A stretch of 64,000 bases of DNA from Pelomonas aquatica (GTDB taxonomy: Bacteria > Pseudomonadota > Gammaproteobacteria > Burkholderiales > Burkholderiaceae_C). This document shows, piece after piece, positions 7,931 to 17,022 of the stretch. Numbering within the stretch: the first letter of the stretch is position 1; every line of letters starts with the position of its first letter. Location of the stretch: contig NZ_JAPPUW010000017.1 in the NCBI RefSeq assembly GCF_026712205.1, positions 1 through 64,000 on the forward strand, in the 5' to 3' direction. A model generated the notes under the pieces. It made no database searches. It saw only the letters and a list, made by a program, of their open reading frames with translations, and was not told where the DNA came from. The position numbers were made by a program, and so were the translations under genes.

Positions 7931-8518
7931 TCAGGGCTTCTTCCCGTAGAGACGGTGCGAGGCAATATAGCTCGCCACGTCGGCGCCCACCAAGGGGCAG
8001 ATGTCGTCGCCGCGCGCGATGGCCTCGCGCACGGCGGTGGATGAGATGGGCAGGTCCGGCAGCTCCAGCACCTGCAGGCGATGCGGGGGCAGGCCGGACG
8101 GCGTGACGACGGCCTCGCCCGCGCGCGGCACGACGACGAGAGTCGCCAGCCCGGCGATGGCCTCGGCGCGGTACCAGGTCGGCAGCCGTGCGTACTGGTC
8201 CTGGCCGATCAGGAACATCAGCTCGGCGCCCGGACGCTCGGCCGCGAGCTCGCGCAGCGTGTCGGCCGTGAAGCTGGGGCCGCGGCGCTGCAGCTCGCGC
8301 TCGTCGACCGCCTGCCGCGCATCGCCCGCGATCAGCTCGCGGATCATCGCCACGCGGTGCACCGGCGCGGCCATGACCTGGTCGGGCTTCTGCCACTGCC
8401 GGCCGGCCGGCAGCCACAGCAGGCGGTCGGGCGCCAGCGCCTGCAGCGCGAAGCGGGCGAAGGCCAGATGGCCGAGATGGGGCGGGTCGAAGCTGCCGCC
8501 GAAGATGGCAAGCTTCAA
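7931..8518 (-). CDS. nadD: Nicotinate-nucleotide adenylyltransferase NadD
   Basis: 195-residue nucleotidyltransferase making deamido-NAD from nicotinate mononucleotide and ATP in NAD synthesis. '[11 protein letters not shown]' near the N-terminus holds the HxGH nucleotide-binding motif, and the C-terminal 'ISSTAVRE' is the second family motif. The start is a TTG at 8518 that overlaps the hemF TGA (CTTTGA). It gives the canonical '[13 protein letters not shown]' start, and no ATG is available. The stop abuts the rsfS ATG. Confidence 0.93.
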   Translation of the reverse strand: MKLAIFGGSFDPPHLGHLAFARFALQALAPDRLLWLPAGRQWQKPDQVMAAPVHRVAMIRELIAGDARQAVDERELQRRGPSFTADTLRELAAERPGAELMFLIGQDQYARLPTWYRAEAIAGLATLVVVPRAGEAVVTPSGLPPHRLQVLELPDLPISSTAVREAIARGDDICPLVGADVASYIASHRLYGKKP

Positions 8519-9450
8519 AGCCACAGCGGCGTCGAGGTTTCGTCGGCCCAGTCGCGCGGGCGCAGGAAGTCGCTGTAGAGCCGCGCCTCGGGCGTGCCCG
8601 GCTCGGGCGCCCAGTCGTAGCGCCACGTCACCTGCGGCGGCATGGACATCAGGATGGATTCCGTGCGCCCGCCGGACTGCAGGCCGAACAGCGTGCCGCG
8701 GTCCCAGACCAGGTTGAACTCGACATAGCGGCCGCGCCGGTAGGCCTGGAAGTCGCGTTCGCGCTCGCCATAGGCATAGCCCTGGCGGCGCTCGACGATG
8801 GGCAGATAGGCGGCGAGGAAGGCGTCGCCGACCGACTGGATCAGCGCAAAGCCCTTGTCGAAGCCACCTTCGGCGAAATCGTCGAAGAAGATGCCGCCGA
8901 TGCCGCGCGGCTCGTTGCGGTGCTTCAGGAAGAAGTAGTCGTCGCACCAGGCCTTGAACCTCGGGTACAGCGCCTCGCCATGCGGCTGCAGCGCGTCGCG
9001 GCAGACGCGGTGGAAATGCTGGGCGTCGCGCTCGTAGCCGTAGTAGGGCGTCAGGTCCATGCCGCCGCCAAACCAGGTCACGGCCGGCGCATTGGCCGGC
9101 AGGGCCGCGAACATCCGCACGTTCATGTGCACGGTCGGCACGAAGGGGTTGTGCGGATGCAGCACCAGCGACACGCCCATGGCCTCGAAGGGCGCGCCGG
9201 CCAGCTCGGGGCGGTGCTGCGTGGCCGAGGGCGGCAACACGCGGCCCTTCACGTGCGAGAAGTTGACGCCGCCGCGCTCGAACACCGAGCCGCCCTCGAT
9301 GAGCCGGCTCAGGCCGTCGCCCTCCAGCCGGCCGCCGGGCTCGCGGCTCCAGCCGTCGCTGAGGAAGGCATTGCCATCGGCCGCTTCCAGCGCGCTGACG
9401 ACGCGCTGCTGCAGGCCCAGCAGATAGTCCCGGACGGCTTGCGAGTTCAT
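8515..9450 (-). CDS. hemF: Oxygen-dependent coproporphyrinogen III oxidase
   Basis: 311-residue heme-pathway enzyme that oxidatively decarboxylates coproporphyrinogen III to protoporphyrinogen IX with O2. Family signatures visible: 'GVNFSHVKG', 'HMNVRMF', '[13 protein letters not shown]' and '[26 protein letters not shown]'. The length fits (about 300). The ATG at 9450 overlaps the stop of the acyltransferase upstream (ATGA), and the stop overlaps the nadD TTG, so the three are translationally coupled. Confidence 0.95.
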   Translation of the reverse strand: MNSQAVRDYLLGLQQRVVSALEAADGNAFLSDGWSREPGGRLEGDGLSRLIEGGSVFERGGVNFSHVKGRVLPPSATQHRPELAGAPFEAMGVSLVLHPHNPFVPTVHMNVRMFAALPANAPAVTWFGGGMDLTPYYGYERDAQHFHRVCRDALQPHGEALYPRFKAWCDDYFFLKHRNEPRGIGGIFFDDFAEGGFDKGFALIQSVGDAFLAAYLPIVERRQGYAYGERERDFQAYRRGRYVEFNLVWDRGTLFGLQSGGRTESILMSMPPQVTWRYDWAPEPGTPEARLYSDFLRPRDWADETSTPLWL

Positions 9451-10076
9451 GGGCGCGGCGGCTTGGGTTGAATGGGACTGGCCAGCGCCGGGCGCCTGCC
9501 CATGCGCGGGCCGAGGTAGTCGGCAAAGGCGGCGAAGTCGGCCTGCAGGTCGCCGGTCAGCCGGACGAAACGGTTCAGCGACACGACGCGGCGCTGGAAA
9601 TCGAAATAGCACAGGCCCACCGGCACGCCGGCCTGCACGGCGACCTGGTAGGCGCCGGTGCGCCAGCCGGTCGTCAGCGAGCGCGTGCCCTCGGGCGCCA
9701 CGGCCAGCCAGAAGCGCTCGCCGCGCGCCGCGGCCGCGCGCATCTGCGCGACCGTGTCCGCCACCATGCCATGCGGGCTGGCACGGTCCACGGCCACGCC
9801 GCCGATCCAGCGCACCCAGCGCCCGAGCAGCGGCACGCGGAACAGGCTGTCCTTGCCCCAGAAGCGCAGCTGCAGGCCGATGGCCCATTTGGCCAGCACG
9901 CCGACGACGAAGTCCCAGTTGGAGGTGTGCGGATAGACCAGGATGACGCCCTGCTCCGCCGGCAGGCCCGGCGCGTCCACCGTCCAGCCAAACAGGCTGA
10001 GCACCCAGCGGGCCACGCGGCTCGCGCGGCCGTGGGGGTGCAGCGGCCCGGTCAGGACGGCAGGTGCGGACGTCAA
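9447..10076 (-). CDS. PlsC-like 1-acyl-glycerol-3-phosphate acyltransferase family protein
   Basis: About 209 residues with the two LPLAT motifs: 'YPHTSNWDF' (HX4D block I) and 'VAPEGTRSL' (block III). No clear long membrane anchor. In this family acyl groups go to lysophosphatidate or related lipids, and the substrate here is not determinable. The best start is a TTG at 10076 overlapping the purD TGA. A longer frame upstream only reads antisense through purD. A paralogue with the same motif spacing lies at 30605-31195. Confidence 0.75.
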   Translation of the reverse strand: MTSAPAVLTGPLHPHGRASRVARWVLSLFGWTVDAPGLPAEQGVILVYPHTSNWDFVVGVLAKWAIGLQLRFWGKDSLFRVPLLGRWVRWIGGVAVDRASPHGMVADTVAQMRAAAARGERFWLAVAPEGTRSLTTGWRTGAYQVAVQAGVPVGLCYFDFQRRVVSLNRFVRLTGDLQADFAAFADYLGPRMGRRPALASPIQPKPPRP

Positions 10077-11359
10077 CGCTTGATGGCCCGGTGGCCGATG
10101 TCCGAACGGAATTGCCGGCCGTTGAACTGGATGCCCGAGGCGGCGTCGTAGGCGCGCTGCGCCGCCGTGCGCACGGACTCGCCCAGCGCCGTCACGCACA
10201 GCACGCGGCCACCGCTGGTGAGCAGCTTGCCGTTCACCTCGGCCGTGCCGGCGTGGAAGACCATGGCCTCGTCCTCGTCGGCCGGCAGGCCGTCGATGGC
10301 GTCGCCCTTGCGCGGATTCAGCGGATAGCCCTCGGCCGCGAGCACGACGCCCAGGGCCACGCGGCGGTCCCACTGCAGCTCGACCTGGTCCAGCGTGCCG
10401 TCGGTCGCATGCATCAGCAGCTCGAAGAGGTCGCTCTTGAGACGCATCAGGATGGGCTGGGTCTCGGGGTCGCCCATGCGGGTGTTGAACTCGACGGTGC
10501 GCGGCTGGCCGTGCTCGTCGATCATCAGCCCGGCGTACAGGAAGCCGGTGAAGGGGTGGCCGTCCTTGGCCATGCCGGCAATGGTCGGCTGGATGATCTC
10601 GTGCATGACCTTGGCATGCACATTGGGCGTGACGACCGGCGCGGGCGAGTAGGCGCCCATGCCGCCGGTGTTGGGGCCTTCGTCGCCGTCCAGCAGGCGC
10701 TTGTGGTCCTGGCTGGTGGCCAGCGACACGACATGCCTGCCGTCGCAGACGACGATGAAGCTGGCCTCCTCGCCGGCGAGGAAGTCCTCGATGACGACGC
10801 GGGCGCCGCCTTCGTTGTGGGTCACGCCGAGCTTGTTGTCCTCCAGGATCCAGGCGATGGCCTCGTGGGCCTGGTCCAGCGTCATCGCGACGACGACGCC
10901 CTTGCCCGCCGCCAGGCCGTCGGCCTTAATGACGATGGGGGCGCCGCGGCCGTCGACGTAGGCGTGGGCCGCCGCAGCGTCGGAGAAGGTCTCGTAGGCC
11001 GCGGTCGGGATGCCGTGGCGCTTCATGAAGTCCTTGGCGAAGGCCTTGGAGCTCTCGAGCTGCGCCGCCGCCTTGGTCGGGCCGAAGATGCGCAGGCCGC
11101 GGGCGCGGAACTCGTCCACCACCCCGGCGGCCAATGCGGCCTCGGGGCCGACGACGGTCAGCGTGATCTTCTGCTGCTCGGCGAAGTCGGCCAGCGCCTT
11201 CGCGTCGGTGGGCGCGATGGCCACGTTCTCCAGGCGCGCGTCGCGGGCCGTGCCGCCGTTGCCGGGGGCGACGAAGACCTGGCTGACGCGCTGGCCCTGG
11301 GCCAGCTTCCAGGCCAGGGCGTGTTCACGGCCGCCGTTGCCGATGACGAGGACTTTCAT
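10073..11359 (-). CDS. purD: Phosphoribosylamine-glycine ligase PurD
   Basis: 428-residue ATP-grasp enzyme joining 5-phosphoribosylamine and glycine in purine synthesis. N-terminal '[15 protein letters not shown]' is the family start, the ATP-grasp core holds '[16 protein letters not shown]', and '[12 protein letters not shown]' is the PurD signature near residue 290. Length normal (about 425). The yebC stop lies two bases upstream and the acyltransferase start overlaps its stop, so it belongs to the yebC-purD-acyltransferase-hemF-nadD-rsfS-rlmH-maf chain. Confidence 0.96.
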   Translation of the reverse strand: MKVLVIGNGGREHALAWKLAQGQRVSQVFVAPGNGGTARDARLENVAIAPTDAKALADFAEQQKITLTVVGPEAALAAGVVDEFRARGLRIFGPTKAAAQLESSKAFAKDFMKRHGIPTAAYETFSDAAAAHAYVDGRGAPIVIKADGLAAGKGVVVAMTLDQAHEAIAWILEDNKLGVTHNEGGARVVIEDFLAGEEASFIVVCDGRHVVSLATSQDHKRLLDGDEGPNTGGMGAYSPAPVVTPNVHAKVMHEIIQPTIAGMAKDGHPFTGFLYAGLMIDEHGQPRTVEFNTRMGDPETQPILMRLKSDLFELLMHATDGTLDQVELQWDRRVALGVVLAAEGYPLNPRKGDAIDGLPADEDEAMVFHAGTAEVNGKLLTSGGRVLCVTALGESVRTAAQRAYDAASGIQFNGRQFRSDIGHRAIKR

Positions 11360-11361
11360 GT

Positions 11362-12084
11362 TCAGCCCAGTTCGGCGTTGTGATAGACGGCCTGCACGTC
11401 GTCGAGGTCTTCGATGACGTCCAGCAGCTTTTGCATGCGCTCGGCGTCGTCGCCGCTCAGCTCGATGGTGTTCTCGGGGCGCATCGTCACTTCGGCCAGT
11501 TCCGGCACCAGGCCGGCGGCCTCCAGCGCGGCCTTGACGACCTCGTAGTCGCTAGGTGCGGTCAGCACCTCGATGGCGCCGTCGTCGCCGGTGACGACGT
11601 CCTCGGCGCCGGCGTCCAGGGCCGCTTCCATGACCTTGTCCTCCGACGTGCCCGGCGCGAACAGCAGCTGGCCGACGTGCCTGAACTGGAAGGCCACGGA
11701 GCCGTCCGTGCCCATATTGCCGCCGTATTTGCTGAAGGCGTGGCGCACCTCGGCAACGGTGCGGACGCGGTTGTCCGTCATCGTGTCGATCATGATGGCA
11801 GCGCCGGCGATGCCATAGCCCTCGTAGCGGATTTCCTCGTAGGTCAGGCCGTCGAGGTTGCCACTGGCCTTGTCGATGTTGTACTTGATGCGGTCGGCCG
11901 GCATGTTGGCGGCCTTGGCCTTGTCGACGGCCAGGCGCAGGCGCGGGTTGTCCTTGATGTCCGGGCCGCCCTGGCGCGCGGCCACCGTGATCTCACGGAT
12001 GATGCGGGTCCAGATCTTGCCGCGCTTCTCGTCCTGGCGACCTTTGCGATGCTGGATATTGGCCCATTTGGAATGACCGGCCAT
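11362..12084 (-). CDS. yebC: YebC/PmpR family (TACO1-like) protein
   Basis: 240 residues beginning '[18 protein letters not shown]', the invariant family N-terminus, with the acidic middle and C-terminal domains ('[19 protein letters not shown]', '[12 protein letters not shown]') and the usual length. The family was annotated as a transcriptional regulator. Recent work supports a role relieving ribosome stalling, notably at proline-rich stretches. First gene of the downstream minus-strand chain and divergent from the HerA-like gene at 12160. The 75-bp gap between them must hold both promoters. Confidence 0.93.
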   Translation of the reverse strand: MAGHSKWANIQHRKGRQDEKRGKIWTRIIREITVAARQGGPDIKDNPRLRLAVDKAKAANMPADRIKYNIDKASGNLDGLTYEEIRYEGYGIAGAAIMIDTMTDNRVRTVAEVRHAFSKYGGNMGTDGSVAFQFRHVGQLLFAPGTSEDKVMEAALDAGAEDVVTGDDGAIEVLTAPSDYEVVKAALEAAGLVPELAEVTMRPENTIELSGDDAERMQKLLDVIEDLDDVQAVYHNAELG

Positions 12085-12159
12085 AGGTTGGCTCCTGGAA
12101 GGCTGCCGTTGCAGCAGCCCGTTTATCGTTGAATAGCCCCCGATTTTAGAGGACGCCCC

Positions 12160-13686
12160 ATGACCGACCCGATCCTGCTGGCCCGCAGCGCGCAGACCGA
12201 GTGCCTGCTGCTGCCGGCGCTGGCCAACCGCCACGGCCTCATCACCGGCGCCACCGGCACCGGCAAGACCATCAGCCTGCAGAAGCTGGCCGAGAGTTTC
12301 TCCAGGCTGGGCGTGCCCGTCTTCATGGCCGACGTGAAGGGCGACCTGACCGGCATCAGCCAGCCGGGCCGCCCGAGCGACAAGCTGCTGGCCCTGCTGA
12401 AGACGCGCGGCCTGGAAGCGCCCGAGAGCATCGCCTGCCCCACCGCGCTGTGGGACGTCTTCGGCGAGCAGGGCCACCCGGTGCGCGCCACCGTGTCGGA
12501 CATGGGGCCGCTGCTGCTGGCCCGCATGCTGGCGCTCAACGAGACCCAGGCCGGCGTGCTGCAGATGGTGTTCAAGATCGCCGACGACCAGGGTCTCTTG
12601 CTGCTGGACCTGAAGGACCTGCGCGCCACGCTGCAATACGTCGGCGACAACGCCAGCCAGTTCACGACGCGGTACGGCAATGTGTCGGCCGCCAGCGTCG
12701 GCGCCATCCAGCGCGGCCTGCTGCAGATCGAGGCCCAGGGCGGCGACAAATTCTTCGGCGAGCCCATGCTCGACATCGCCGACTTCATGCAGACGGACAA
12801 CGGCCTGGGCGTCATCAACGTGCTGGCCGCCGACAAGCTGATGAATTCGCCGCGGCTGTACGCGACCTTCCTGCTGTGGATGCTGAGCGAGCTGTTCGAG
12901 ATGCTGCCCGAGGTGGGCGACCTGGACAAGCCCAAGCTCGTGTTCTTCTTCGACGAGGCCCATCTGCTGTTCAAGGACGCGCCCGCCGCGCTGATCGAGC
13001 GCATCGAACTCGTCGTGCGCCTGGTGCGCTCCAAGGGCGTGGGGGTCTATTTCGTCACGCAGAACCCGCTGGACATCCCTGACAACGTGCTCGGCCAGCT
13101 CGGCAACCGCGTGCAGCACGCGCTGCGCGCCTTCACGCCGCGCGACCAGAAGGCCGTCAAGAGCGCGGCCGAGACCATGCGCCCCAAGCCCGGCCTCGAC
13201 ATCGAGGCCGCCATCACCGAGCTGGCCGTCGGCGAGGCGCTGGTGAGCCTGCTCGACGAGCAGGGCCGGCCCAGCGTGACCGAACGCGTCTTCGTGCTGC
13301 CGCCGGGCAGCCAGATCGGCCCGATCACGGCGGAGCAGCGCCGGGCGCTGATCGAGGACTCCACCGTCGCCGGCGTCTACGAGGAACAGCTCGACCGCGA
13401 ATCGGCCTATGAGAAGCTGACCGGCAAGGGCACGACGGCCGTCGCGGCACCCGCGCCTGCAGGCGGCGCCGGCAGCGCGCCGCCCGCCGACACGGGCGGC
13501 GGCCTGCTGGACGGGCTGAAGGACATGCTGTTCGGCAGCACCGGCCCGCGCGGCGGCCGCCACGAAGGCCTGGCCGAGTCGGCCGCGCGCTCGGCGGTCA
13601 GGAGCATGGGCACGGCCGTCGGCCGCGAGATCATCCGCGGCGTGCTCGGCTCCATCCTCGGCGGCAGCGGCAGCCGGCGCAGCTGA
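12160..13686 (+). CDS. yjgR: HerA-like ATPase/helicase (YjgR, DUF853)
   Basis: 508-residue FtsK/HerA-type P-loop ATPase. Walker A 'GATGTGKT' at residues 30-37, Walker B-like '[13 protein letters not shown]' near 265, and '[37 protein letters not shown]' with sensor and arginine-finger residues. The C-terminal ~100 residues are a Gly/Ala-rich linker ending '[15 protein letters not shown]', typical of YjgR proteins. No transmembrane segment. E. coli YjgR has no settled function. No nurA or sir2 partner is adjacent, so a known HerA defence system is not indicated. Confidence 0.88.
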   Translation: MTDPILLARSAQTECLLLPALANRHGLITGATGTGKTISLQKLAESFSRLGVPVFMADVKGDLTGISQPGRPSDKLLALLKTRGLEAPESIACPTALWDVFGEQGHPVRATVSDMGPLLLARMLALNETQAGVLQMVFKIADDQGLLLLDLKDLRATLQYVGDNASQFTTRYGNVSAASVGAIQRGLLQIEAQGGDKFFGEPMLDIADFMQTDNGLGVINVLAADKLMNSPRLYATFLLWMLSELFEMLPEVGDLDKPKLVFFFDEAHLLFKDAPAALIERIELVVRLVRSKGVGVYFVTQNPLDIPDNVLGQLGNRVQHALRAFTPRDQKAVKSAAETMRPKPGLDIEAAITELAVGEALVSLLDEQGRPSVTERVFVLPPGSQIGPITAEQRRALIEDSTVAGVYEEQLDRESAYEKLTGKGTTAVAAPAPAGGAGSAPPADTGGGLLDGLKDMLFGSTGPRGGRHEGLAESAARSAVRSMGTAVGREIIRGVLGSILGGSGSRRS

Positions 13687-13724
13687 GACGGCAGGCGCCT
13701 CTGCAAAGCCGCTGGCGCGGCGCC

Positions 13725-13752
13725 GATGAAAACCGTATAAACGGTTTTCATC
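13725..13752. promoter_or_regulatory. Perfect 12-bp inverted repeat, possible operator or terminator
   Basis: GATGAAAACCGT, then ATAA, then ACGGTTTTCATC: a perfect palindrome of 28 bases including the spacer, ending four bases before the ATG at 13757. It is AT-richer than its surroundings and contains a TATAAA-like string. It could be an operator for the small DNA-binding-like protein just downstream, or the transcript end of yjgR, although no U-run of five or more follows. Confidence 0.5.
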
Positions 13753-13756
13753 GTTT

Positions 13757-14014
13757 ATGAGCCACGACCGCAAGCCCCCGCCTCCCGAGCGCGCCAAGCT
13801 CGTGCGCGACGGCTTCACGATGCCCGAGGCCGACTACGAGCTGCTGAAGGCGCTCAAGCATCGCCTCCACGACGTGAAGCGCGAGGCCAGGAAGAGCGAA
13901 CTGCTGCGCGCCGGCCTGCATGCGCTGGCCGAGTTGGACGCCGAGGCGCTGGCCGCGGCGCTGGACCGGCTGGTGCCGGTCAAGACAGGACGCCCGCCGA
14001 AGTCAGGCGGGTGA
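13757..14014 (+). CDS. Small ribbon-helix-helix-like protein
   Basis: 85 residues, very charged. The segment '[43 protein letters not shown]' has the RHH pattern: a short beta strand, a Pro-initiated helix, a turn, and a second helix carrying 'KSELLRAGL'. The C-terminal tail is '[10 protein letters not shown]'. I do not recognise a named family, so DNA binding is inferred from pattern only. A perfect palindrome ends four bases before the ATG, which would suit autoregulation. No clear GGAG ribosome site precedes the ATG, consistent with a leader taken up by the palindrome. Twelve bases separate it from the next gene. Confidence 0.65.
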   Translation: MSHDRKPPPPERAKLVRDGFTMPEADYELLKALKHRLHDVKREARKSELLRAGLHALAELDAEALAAALDRLVPVKTGRPPKSGG

Positions 14015-14026
14015 GAGGAGCAGCCC

Positions 14027-14833
14027 ATGACCGACGCGACCTACTGGTGGCATCTGCTCTGCGGCATCGCCGGCCTCAACCTCGTCGCCTGGACGGTCTC
14101 GACCGCCTGGCTGCACCGCAACCGGCCGGACGGCACGACCTGGCCCCACCAGCGGCTGCAGCTGCTGCTGTCGGCGCTGTATGTGCTGGGTTGCGGCTAC
14201 CGCTCGCTGCTGCCGGTGTTCGACGTGCCGCGCGTCGTCATGGTGGACAGCTGGGCCTCCAGCGTGCTGGTCGGCCGCACGGTCGCGACGCTGGCCGAGC
14301 TGAGCTTCGCCGCGCAATGGGCGCTGCTGCTGCGCGGCGCGGCGCTGGCCACCGGCCACCGGCCCAGCCTGCGCGTCGCGCATGCCGTGCTGCCGCTGAT
14401 CGCGCTGGCCGAGTTCAACTCCTGGTACGCCGTGCTGACGACGCGCAACCTCGGCCACGTCGCCGAGGAAACCTTGTGGGGCACGGTGGCCGTGCTCAGC
14501 GTGCTGGCCCTGCTGGGCCAGTGGCCGCGCGCCTCGGCCCGGGGCCGGCGCTGGCTGGCGCTGGCCATCGCGGCGGGCCTGGCCTATGCGGCCTATATGT
14601 TCGCGGTGGACGTGCCCATGTACTGGTCGCGCTGGCTGGCCGACGAGGCCGCCGGGCGCAGCTACCCCAGCCTCGCCGCCGGTGCGGCGGACGCGGCCTA
14701 CCGCTGGCATGTGGCGCACGACTGGGCGCACTGGCGCAGCGAGGTCGTCTGGATGACGCTCTACTTCAGCGTGGCCGTCTGGATCAGCATAGCCCTCGCA
14801 CACGTGCGGCTGCCGCTGCGGGCTCATCCTTAG
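14027..14833 (+). CDS. Polytopic inner-membrane protein, unknown function
   Basis: 268 residues with about seven predicted hydrophobic helices (starting near 9, 47, 82, 122, 155, 180 and 245 by eye). A good AGAGGAG site precedes the ATG. Trp-, His- and Arg-rich loops ('WHVAHDWAHWRSEVVWM') near the C-terminus could bind metal or substrate, but no family motif is recognised. It follows the RHH-like gene by 12 bases and probably shares its transcript. glnS follows after 56 bases containing a GCGGGCCATG/CATGGCCCGC-type hairpin. Confidence 0.7.
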   Translation: MTDATYWWHLLCGIAGLNLVAWTVSTAWLHRNRPDGTTWPHQRLQLLLSALYVLGCGYRSLLPVFDVPRVVMVDSWASSVLVGRTVATLAELSFAAQWALLLRGAALATGHRPSLRVAHAVLPLIALAEFNSWYAVLTTRNLGHVAEETLWGTVAVLSVLALLGQWPRASARGRRWLALAIAAGLAYAAYMFAVDVPMYWSRWLADEAAGRSYPSLAAGAADAAYRWHVAHDWAHWRSEVVWMTLYFSVAVWISIALAHVRLPLRAHP

Positions 14834-14889
14834 AATCTGCGGCATCACGACGGGCCATGGCATGGCCCGCTTCCATTTCAGAGCCGACG

Positions 14890-16656
14890 ATGAGCCAACA
14901 CGCCCCCGCCGCCCCCGCGACGAACTTCCTGCGCCAGCGCATCGAGCATGATCTCGAATCCGGCGCCTTTGCCGGCCGCCGTTTTGCCGGCACGCCGGGC
15001 GACGCGGCCCACCATGGCGCCGGCCCGCTGGACGAGGCGCGCATCCGCACCCGCTTCCCGCCCGAGCCCAACGGCTATCTGCACATCGGCCATGCCAAGA
15101 GCATCTGCCTGAACTTCGGCCTGGCGCGCGACTTCGGCGGCGCCTGCCATCTGCGCTTCGACGACACCAACCCCGAGAAGGAGGAACTGGAGTACGTCAA
15201 CGCGATCAAGGAGATGGTGCAGTGGCTGGGCTGGTCCTGGGGCGACAACCTGTTCGAGGCCAGCAGCTACTTCGACTTCATGTACGCGGCGGCCGAGGCC
15301 CTGGTCGACGCCGGCCATGCCTATGTGGACGAGCAGAGCGCCGACGAGATGCGCGCCAACCGCGGCGACTTCGGCAAGCCGGGCGTGAACAGCCCCTTCC
15401 GCGACCGCTCCGCCGCGGACAACCTCGCCCGCCTGCGCGAGATGCGCGACGGCCGGCATGCCGACGGCGCGATGGTGCTGCGCGCCAAGATCGACATGGC
15501 TTCGCCCAATATCAACCTGCGCGACCCGACGCTCTACCGCATCAAGCATGCGGAACACCATGCCACCGGCAGCAAATGGTGCATCTACCCGATGTACACC
15601 TTCGCTCATCCGATCGAGGACGCGCTGGAGCGCATCACGCACAGCATCTGCACGCTGGAGTTCGAGGACCAGCGGCCCTTCTACGACTGGCTGCTGAACC
15701 AGCTCGCCGACCTCGGCCTGCTGGCCCGGCCGCTGCCGCAGCAGATCGAGTTCGGCCGCCTGAACCTGAACTACGTCGTCACCAGCAAGCGCAAGCTGCG
15801 CCAGCTGGTCGAAGAGCAGCACGTCGGCGGCTGGGACGACCCGCGCATGCCCACCCTCGTCGGCCTGCGCCGCCGCGGCTTCACGCCGGCCAGCATCCGC
15901 GCGATGGTCGAGGCCACCGGCGCCAGCAAGCAGAACGCCTGGATCGACGACACCGTGCTCGACCAGGCCCTGCGCGCCGACCTGGAGCCGCAGGCGCCGC
16001 GCGCCTTCGCCGTGCTGCAGCCGCTCAAGCTCAGGCTGACCAACTACGCCGAGGTGTTCGGCAGCAGCGACCACCGCGAGCCCTGCGAGACCGCCGCCCA
16101 CCCGCACAAGCCGGAGCTGGGCCAGCGCAGCTTCTCGCTCGGCCCCGAGCTTTGGATCGAGGCCGAGGACTTCGTCGAAGTGCCGCCCAAGGGCTATTTC
16201 CGGCTGTTTCCGGGCAACAAGGCGCGCCTGAAGGCCGGCTACATCATCGAATGCACCGGCGCCGAGAAGGATGCGGCCGGCAAGGTCACGGCCGTGCTGG
16301 CCGCCGTCATCCCCGACACCAAGAGCGGCACACCGGGCGCGGATGCGGTCAAGGTCAAGGGCACCATCGGCTGGGTCGGCGCCCACGAGGCCGTGGCTGC
16401 CGAGGTGAGGTTGTACGAACGCCTGTTCACCGAGCCCCAGCCGGATGCCGGCGGGCGCGACTTCCTCGAATTCGTCAACCCGAACTCGCTGCGCGTCGTG
16501 CAGGGCTTCGTCGAGCCCTCGCTGGCCGCCGCCGCCGCCGAGCAGCGCTGGCAGTTCGAGCGCCACGGCTATTTCGTGACCGACCGCGTCGACCACCGCG
16601 CCGACCGGCCGGTGTTCAACAAGATCACCGGGCTGAAGGACGGCTTCGCGAAGTGA
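14890..16656 (+). CDS. glnS: Glutaminyl-tRNA synthetase GlnS
   Basis: 588-residue class I synthetase. The HIGH motif is 'PEPNGYLHIGHAKSI', 'RFDDTNPEKE' follows it, and the KMSKS-equivalent is 'VVTSKRKLRQLV'. The C-terminal anticodon-binding beta barrels include 'GYFRLFPGNKARLK'. Slightly longer than E. coli GlnS (554) because of a loop around residues 470-500. A start further upstream would read through the membrane protein in another frame, so the ATG at 14890 is chosen. Presence of GlnS implies direct Gln-tRNA charging. Confidence 0.96.
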   Translation: MSQHAPAAPATNFLRQRIEHDLESGAFAGRRFAGTPGDAAHHGAGPLDEARIRTRFPPEPNGYLHIGHAKSICLNFGLARDFGGACHLRFDDTNPEKEELEYVNAIKEMVQWLGWSWGDNLFEASSYFDFMYAAAEALVDAGHAYVDEQSADEMRANRGDFGKPGVNSPFRDRSAADNLARLREMRDGRHADGAMVLRAKIDMASPNINLRDPTLYRIKHAEHHATGSKWCIYPMYTFAHPIEDALERITHSICTLEFEDQRPFYDWLLNQLADLGLLARPLPQQIEFGRLNLNYVVTSKRKLRQLVEEQHVGGWDDPRMPTLVGLRRRGFTPASIRAMVEATGASKQNAWIDDTVLDQALRADLEPQAPRAFAVLQPLKLRLTNYAEVFGSSDHREPCETAAHPHKPELGQRSFSLGPELWIEAEDFVEVPPKGYFRLFPGNKARLKAGYIIECTGAEKDAAGKVTAVLAAVIPDTKSGTPGADAVKVKGTIGWVGAHEAVAAEVRLYERLFTEPQPDAGGRDFLEFVNPNSLRVVQGFVEPSLAAAAAEQRWQFERHGYFVTDRVDHRADRPVFNKITGLKDGFAK

Positions 16657-16677
16657 TTCGGCCCAGTCGGCCTCGCT

Positions 16678-16899
16678 TCAGCCCCTCGCGCCGCCGCAAC
16701 GCAACACGATCGGCATGGCGTACTCCCGCCCCACCACCGCCCGCGCGAACAGATAGTTCTGCCGCGCCCGCTCGCTGAGCCCGTCCAGGCGCACGCCGCC
16801 CGCCGCATCGCAGGGGAAGGCGAGCGCTCGGCCGGCCTGGAACAGGGATTCGAACCGCAGCTCGTAGTCGTCGCTCAATGGCATGGGGCGTGTGTTCAT
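16678..16899 (-). CDS. Small conserved-looking protein, unknown function
   Basis: 73 residues starting 'MNTRPMPLSDDYELRFESLFQAGRALAFPCDAAG', with one Cys and a C-terminal 'VVGREYAMPIVL' segment. The ATG at 16899 has GAGG seven bases upstream. A longer frame from 16965 lacks a ribosome site. Such short PLSDEYE...GRALSFPCD proteins recur in Burkholderiales, to my knowledge without an assigned role. Stands alone between convergent glnS and dbpA. Confidence 0.7.
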   Translation of the reverse strand: MNTRPMPLSDDYELRFESLFQAGRALAFPCDAAGGVRLDGLSERARQNYLFARAVVGREYAMPIVLRCGGARG

Positions 16900-17022
16900 G
16901 GGGTACCTCGTCTTGATGTCCAGACTAGGCGCCGCACCACCCGCCCGCGCGTGAAAAGGTCGCACGCCGCGGAGCGACCTCCCCCGAACGCGGCAGCGCG
17001 TGACAAACCCCTCGGCCCGGCG

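Noticed and set aside
12160-13686. HerA-like ATPase as part of an antiphage system
   Set aside because: Features match housekeeping YjgR (DUF853). No nurA, sir2 or nuclease partner is adjacent.
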